Shown: piece after piece, positions 60,060-64,000 of the stretch
How the letters are laid out: every line of letters starts with the position of its first letter
Position numbering within the stretch: the first letter of the stretch is position 1
Assembly: GCA_031472005.1 (NCBI GenBank)
Contig: PZJY01000004.1
Coordinates: 2,702,556 to 2,766,555, forward strand
DNA: 64,000 nucleotides
Reading direction: 5' to 3'
From: Tetracladium setigerum
Lineage: Eukaryota; Ascomycota; Leotiomycetes; Helotiales
The notes under the pieces: model-generated
What the model was told of the DNA's origin: nothing
What the model saw: only the letters and a program-made list of their open reading frames with translations
Databases searched by the model: none
Made by a program: the position numbers and the translations under genes

Positions 60060-62867
60060 ATGGGTATCGGGACCTACTTCAAGGCAAAGAAGCCAATGCC
60101 TGCGGAGAAGGCAGCATCACCACCACCAGTAGTCGAGACAGAAAAGGCGGCTTCTAGATCGCAACAGGGCAGCTACGACATGGAGCTTCAACCGCCCAAC
60201 TCTCGATTTGGCTCGTCGAGAAACTCCATCTCCAACCAATCCACTCGCTCCATGCAAACCCAGAACGAATTCATGAGTGATATCAAACATGAGGTCATGG
60301 TCAACTACCTATACCAGCAGCAATGTTCGCGCCTGTGGGTGAGCGATGGAACTGGACAGGCGGAGGGTGTTCTATTGAGGAAGTCAAAGGGTATCTACAT
60401 GGCCTGCCCGCCACAACTGGGAAATACTATCTTCGCACAAGCCTGCTCAGCGATGAACGTGCAGGTGGGTTTCGATTATCTTATCTTCCAAGTTGTTCTT
60501 GCTAATTTTCCCAGTGTGCAATGACTATCAATTCCAGAGTGATCAAGACTTTCCTATCGTGGTCCCCCGATGCGGTCGATGTTCCACTTCAGAATGGGCT
60601 TCGCATACAGATTGTTCCTACAATGGCCGACCTGGTACGAGCGAGGAAACTTCAATTCGCTGCCTTCGTAGCATCGGAATCTCTCTTGGTTGTATGGGAC
60701 GACGAGGCCTTGCACCTTGTAACGCGCGCAAAGGAGATTGAGTCTGAATTGATGGAGTTGGTGTGGAAGACTGGTGAAGCCGAAGACGAGGAAAAGAAAG
60801 TCTCCAAGGTCGCAGTCGTCGAGATTGACGAGGAGAGTGGAGAGATCATTCCTGAGAAGCGTGGCCTGCACCTGCAGAACACGGTGCTCGTTGCCGTCAC
60901 TCTCATCATCATCGTCGTTTTCCTCGGAGCTGGTGCTCGCCAACTTGCCATCCAGACTGCCGTTGATAACAGCTACATTCGCCTGGCGCTGCTAGCTCTG
61001 ACACCCGTCCAGATCTTCTTCACCCTCTTCTTTGCTCAGGTTATTGTTGGTTGCTTGGCCCAGCTGTTCGGTCCAGTCAAGCAAATGCGCGTCAACTCCA
61101 AGTTCTACTCTGCCGTTCCACCGCCTCGACTAACAAGCCAAAATCTCCCCCACGTTACTATCCAATGCCCCGTCTACAAGGAAGGTCTTTCCTCTGTCAT
61201 TGCACCAACTGTCAAGTCTATCAAGCAAGCTATCTCGACATATGAGTTGCAGGGTGGATCAGCTAACATGTTCATCAATGACGATGGTCTCCAAATCATC
61301 GATGAGAAAGAACGAAGAGAGCGTATTGAGTTTTATGCCGACCACAGCATTGGATGGACTGCCAGACCAAAGCACGGTGACAACTTCGTTCGAAAGGGCA
61401 AATTCAAGAAGGTATGCTTGATCAAGGCTGTGCCTTTCGCTCCTACCATCACTTTACCTGAACCATGTGCTGACAATTTCTAGGCTTCCAACATGAACTT
61501 TGGCTTGAACATCTCTTGCAAAGTCGAAGAGAAATTGCTTGCCATTGATCGTCATGATGGATGGTCCCAAGCCGACGAGGCAGTTGCCTACGAAGCTTGC
61601 CTCAAGGAAGCCCTCGATGAGAACGGACGTGCCTGGGCAGATGGTAACATCCGTGTTGGTGACTACATTATTCTCAGTAAGTTTTGTACAACTTTAAAAA
61701 CAAACACTTTGCTAACAAGACTTAGTTGATTCTGATACCCGTGTTCCTTCCGACTGCCTTTTGGATGCTGTTTCCGAGATGGAACAATCCCCTGAAGTCG
61801 GTATCATGCAATTCTCATCTGGTGTCATGCAAGTTGTCAACACTTACTTCGAAAACGGTATCACTTTCTTCACCAATCTGATCTATACTGCTATCCGTTA
61901 CACTGTCGCCAACGGTGATGTTGCCCCATTCGTCGGTCACAATGCTATTCTCCGCTGGAGCGCCATCCAACAGGTTTCCTATGAAGATGAGGATGGATAC
62001 GAGAAGTTCTGGTCCGAATCTCACGTCTCGGAAGATTTCGATATGTCCCTTCGTCTTCAAGTCAATGGTTATACTATCCGCCTCGCTGCATGGGCTGGTG
62101 AGGGATTCAAGGAGGGTGTGTCATTGACTGTTTACGATGAATTGGCACGATGGGAGAAATACGCCTATGGCTGCAACGAACTTTTGTTCAATCCAATCAT
62201 CAGATGGCCATACAAGGGTCCATTCACCCCTCTGTTCCGCAGTTTCCTGTTCTCCAATATCCGCTTTACTTCCAAGGTCACTATTATCTCATATATCGGT
62301 ACTTATTACGCTATCGGAGCTGCGTGGATCATGACCACTGCCAATTACTTCGCCATGGGATGGTACAATGGCTACCTTGATAAATACTATGTCGACTCAT
62401 GGAAGGTCTGGTTCACTATCGTCATCGTCTTCAACGGCCTCGGAAATATCGCCTTGGCTGTCATGAGATACAGAATCGGAGAGCGATCTCTGCTCTACGC
62501 ACTCTACGAGAACTTCAAGTGGACCTTGATGTTGTGTATCTTCTTGGGAGGTCTCTCTCTTCATGTATCTCAAGCCTTGCTTGCTCACATGTTCGAGATT
62601 GACATGACCTGGGGTGCCACCTCGAAGGAAGCCGAGTTCAGTAACTTCTGGATCGAGGTACCAAAGGTGTTCAGCAAGTTCAAGTTCTCTATGATCTTCG
62701 CCATCGTTGGCATTATTGGCATGATCATCCTCGCTGTCGCGCCATTCGTCCCATTCAGCTGGGCAATCACCGATTTTGTTGCCATCCTCCCCATGGGCAC
62801 AATCTGTGCCAGTCATCTGCTACTACCACTTGTCCTCAACCCTGCGTTGATGGCCTTCTCGTGGTAG
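60060..62867 (+). CDS. Membrane glycosyltransferase family 2, conserved fungal GT2
   Basis: Four exons: 60060-60464, 60515-61411, 61484-61676 and 61726-62867, 878 aa, no frameshift. The N-terminus is soluble. Two membrane spans lie at about 258-276 and 285-312. The GT-A domain has VTIQCPVYKEGLSSVIAPT, FINDDGLQ, the metal-binding DSDTRVPSD (near 500-508), SEDFDMSLRL (near 600) and ARWEKYAYGCNELL (near 639), the place of the QxxRW-type motif of processive synthases. Several further spans fill the C-terminus. This architecture matches the GT2 reported in filamentous plant pathogens as needed for hyphal extension over solid surfaces; I match it from memory of the family. Its product is unknown, probably an extracellular or wall polysaccharide. 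It is distinct from chitin synthases, as the chitin-synthase core QRRRW is absent. Confidence 0.87.
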
Positions 62868-64000
62868 ATGCACCCAAAACACAGATTGCACTTACGACTG
62901 TTCTTTGGGGGGCTCGATTTGTACATACAAAATATGGGTTTTAGAAATTGGCCAGGCAAGCTTTGGTCATACGTAATGTTTATTGGATTTGTTATTGGGT
63001 TGGACGCTTGCGAAGAAAAAAGATTACACCGATGCAGTCCCGTCTCTTTTATCTCTTGTCGTTTTTGCTGGAGTTCAGATATGCCGCCCTTCACTTGAGA
63101 TTGGGCTAGGGGTGGGGGATACAAACACAATCACTATAGATCATGGGAGTGCTTTTGATACGGAGGGAGGGGAGTTTTTTGTACTTGATTTATATTTGTT
63201 ATTTTAAACCGAGCAAGGGGCATACATCATGTTGTATATTCAAAGGCAGGGGTTTATTAGCTACACCTATCTTAACGCACACACTTACACACACACACAA
63301 TCAACCAACCAACTCACACACGCTCTTCTGTTTGGCTTGTATCTCAGTTAAATGTTTTCATTCCTGAGGGTGGAGTGGACGGGGTATTTGGGGATGGTGG
63401 TGGGTGATGAGTACATAGATAAATTTAGTGTTTAGTCTCAAAACGAATCTCTTTTTCTGTTCCCACACATGTTTGGTTCTCCTTTCTCTTCTTTTCCTTT
63501 TGGGTGGTCGGATGGTGCCATGTTAGGTGAATGGATGGTCTTTTTCTTTTTGATTTTTGGTTTTTCTTTCCTTTTCTTTATTCGTTGGTGTTTTCAGAGT
63601 ATGGATACATGTGTGTCATGGAGGAAATGGAAGATGAGGGAAAGGGTACAAGGTGTGTTTGGTATTGGTTTTGGGGCATTCCAAGGATTAGTAGTATATA
63701 TAATATAAATAATAGATTGGTTTTCCATCGCTGTGTGTTTCTTGAGTATCGTTTCGCTGCTTTTGGTGGGGGCAAGTGAGGTGAGGTGGGTGTGGTTCAT
63801 AAGATGGGGGTTTATGAGCTGGGGGAAGGGGGGAGTGAGTTGATGTGGATTACTGTTATTAATGGAATTCTGAGATAGAGAAGGTGAGTGAGCGTGTTTT
63901 ACATTACACTTTCTTGGTTAAAGCGCCTTCCTTCCTTTTATCCTGTCCAGATTTGAATACAAGCTGAATGAAACTCGGAGAAGAAGAAGGGGTAAATGAC
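62868..64000. other. 3' flank of the GT2 gene to the window end
   Basis: About 1.1 kb. T- and G-rich with a CA-rich patch near 63275-63320. No gene seen. Confidence 0.6.

Overview
The window is nuclear DNA of a filamentous ascomycete (Pezizomycotina). Genes are cut by short spliceosomal introns (about 46-185 nt, GT..AG, often right after a tiny first coding exon). The protein set (Arp2/3 subunit, Mediator, RNA polymerase III, Pal1, several cell-wall and plant-polysaccharide hydrolases, a large fungal GT2) fits that group. I lean to Leotiomycetes, but the sequence alone does not prove it. I support 20 protein genes and one tRNA.

Layout. 1-10.7 kb: glucokinase (+), a Yar1-like ankyrin protein (-), RNA polymerase III subunit RPC11 (+), Mediator MED31 (-) and Pal1 (+). 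10.7-20.4 kb: a gene-poor stretch of almost 10 kb with a 95-bp tandem array and at least 16 same-strand copies of a 25-nt motif; this is the most unusual part of the window. 20.4-31.4 kb: a dense housekeeping block with ribosomal protein L14, NAC-alpha, ATP synthase subunit d, an alpha/beta-hydrolase (-), ARPC4 (-), Ubp6-type deubiquitinase (+) and an unrecognised protein (+). 31.8-36.5 kb: a second unrecognised protein (-), tRNA-Glu(CTC) with a 9-nt intron (-) and a PrpF-family isomerase (+). 36.9-51.6 kb: transaldolase (+), GH43 (+), a membrane-anchored GH3 beta-glucosidase (-) and a membrane-anchored GH16 (+), separated by long spacers. 51.6-60.0 kb: 8.5 kb without a gene I can support. 60.1-62.9 kb: a membrane glycosyltransferase of family GT2 (+).

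A second theme is sequence quality. Eight of the 20 protein genes, including ribosomal protein L14, Mediator MED31 and Ubp6, are open only if one base (two in each of two genes) is added back. All 11 lesions are losses of one base, ten of them in a C/G run and one in an A/T run. Exon lengths become divisible by three exactly when these bases are restored. Under-called homopolymers in the assembly are the simplest reading, so these genes are annotated as intact loci with apparent frameshifts.

Functionally the window is mostly housekeeping: transcription, translation, proteasome, actin and respiration. It also holds a carbohydrate neighbourhood (GH43, GH3, GH16, transaldolase, GT2) that could link polymer breakdown, pentose metabolism and wall building; that link is inferred from position only.
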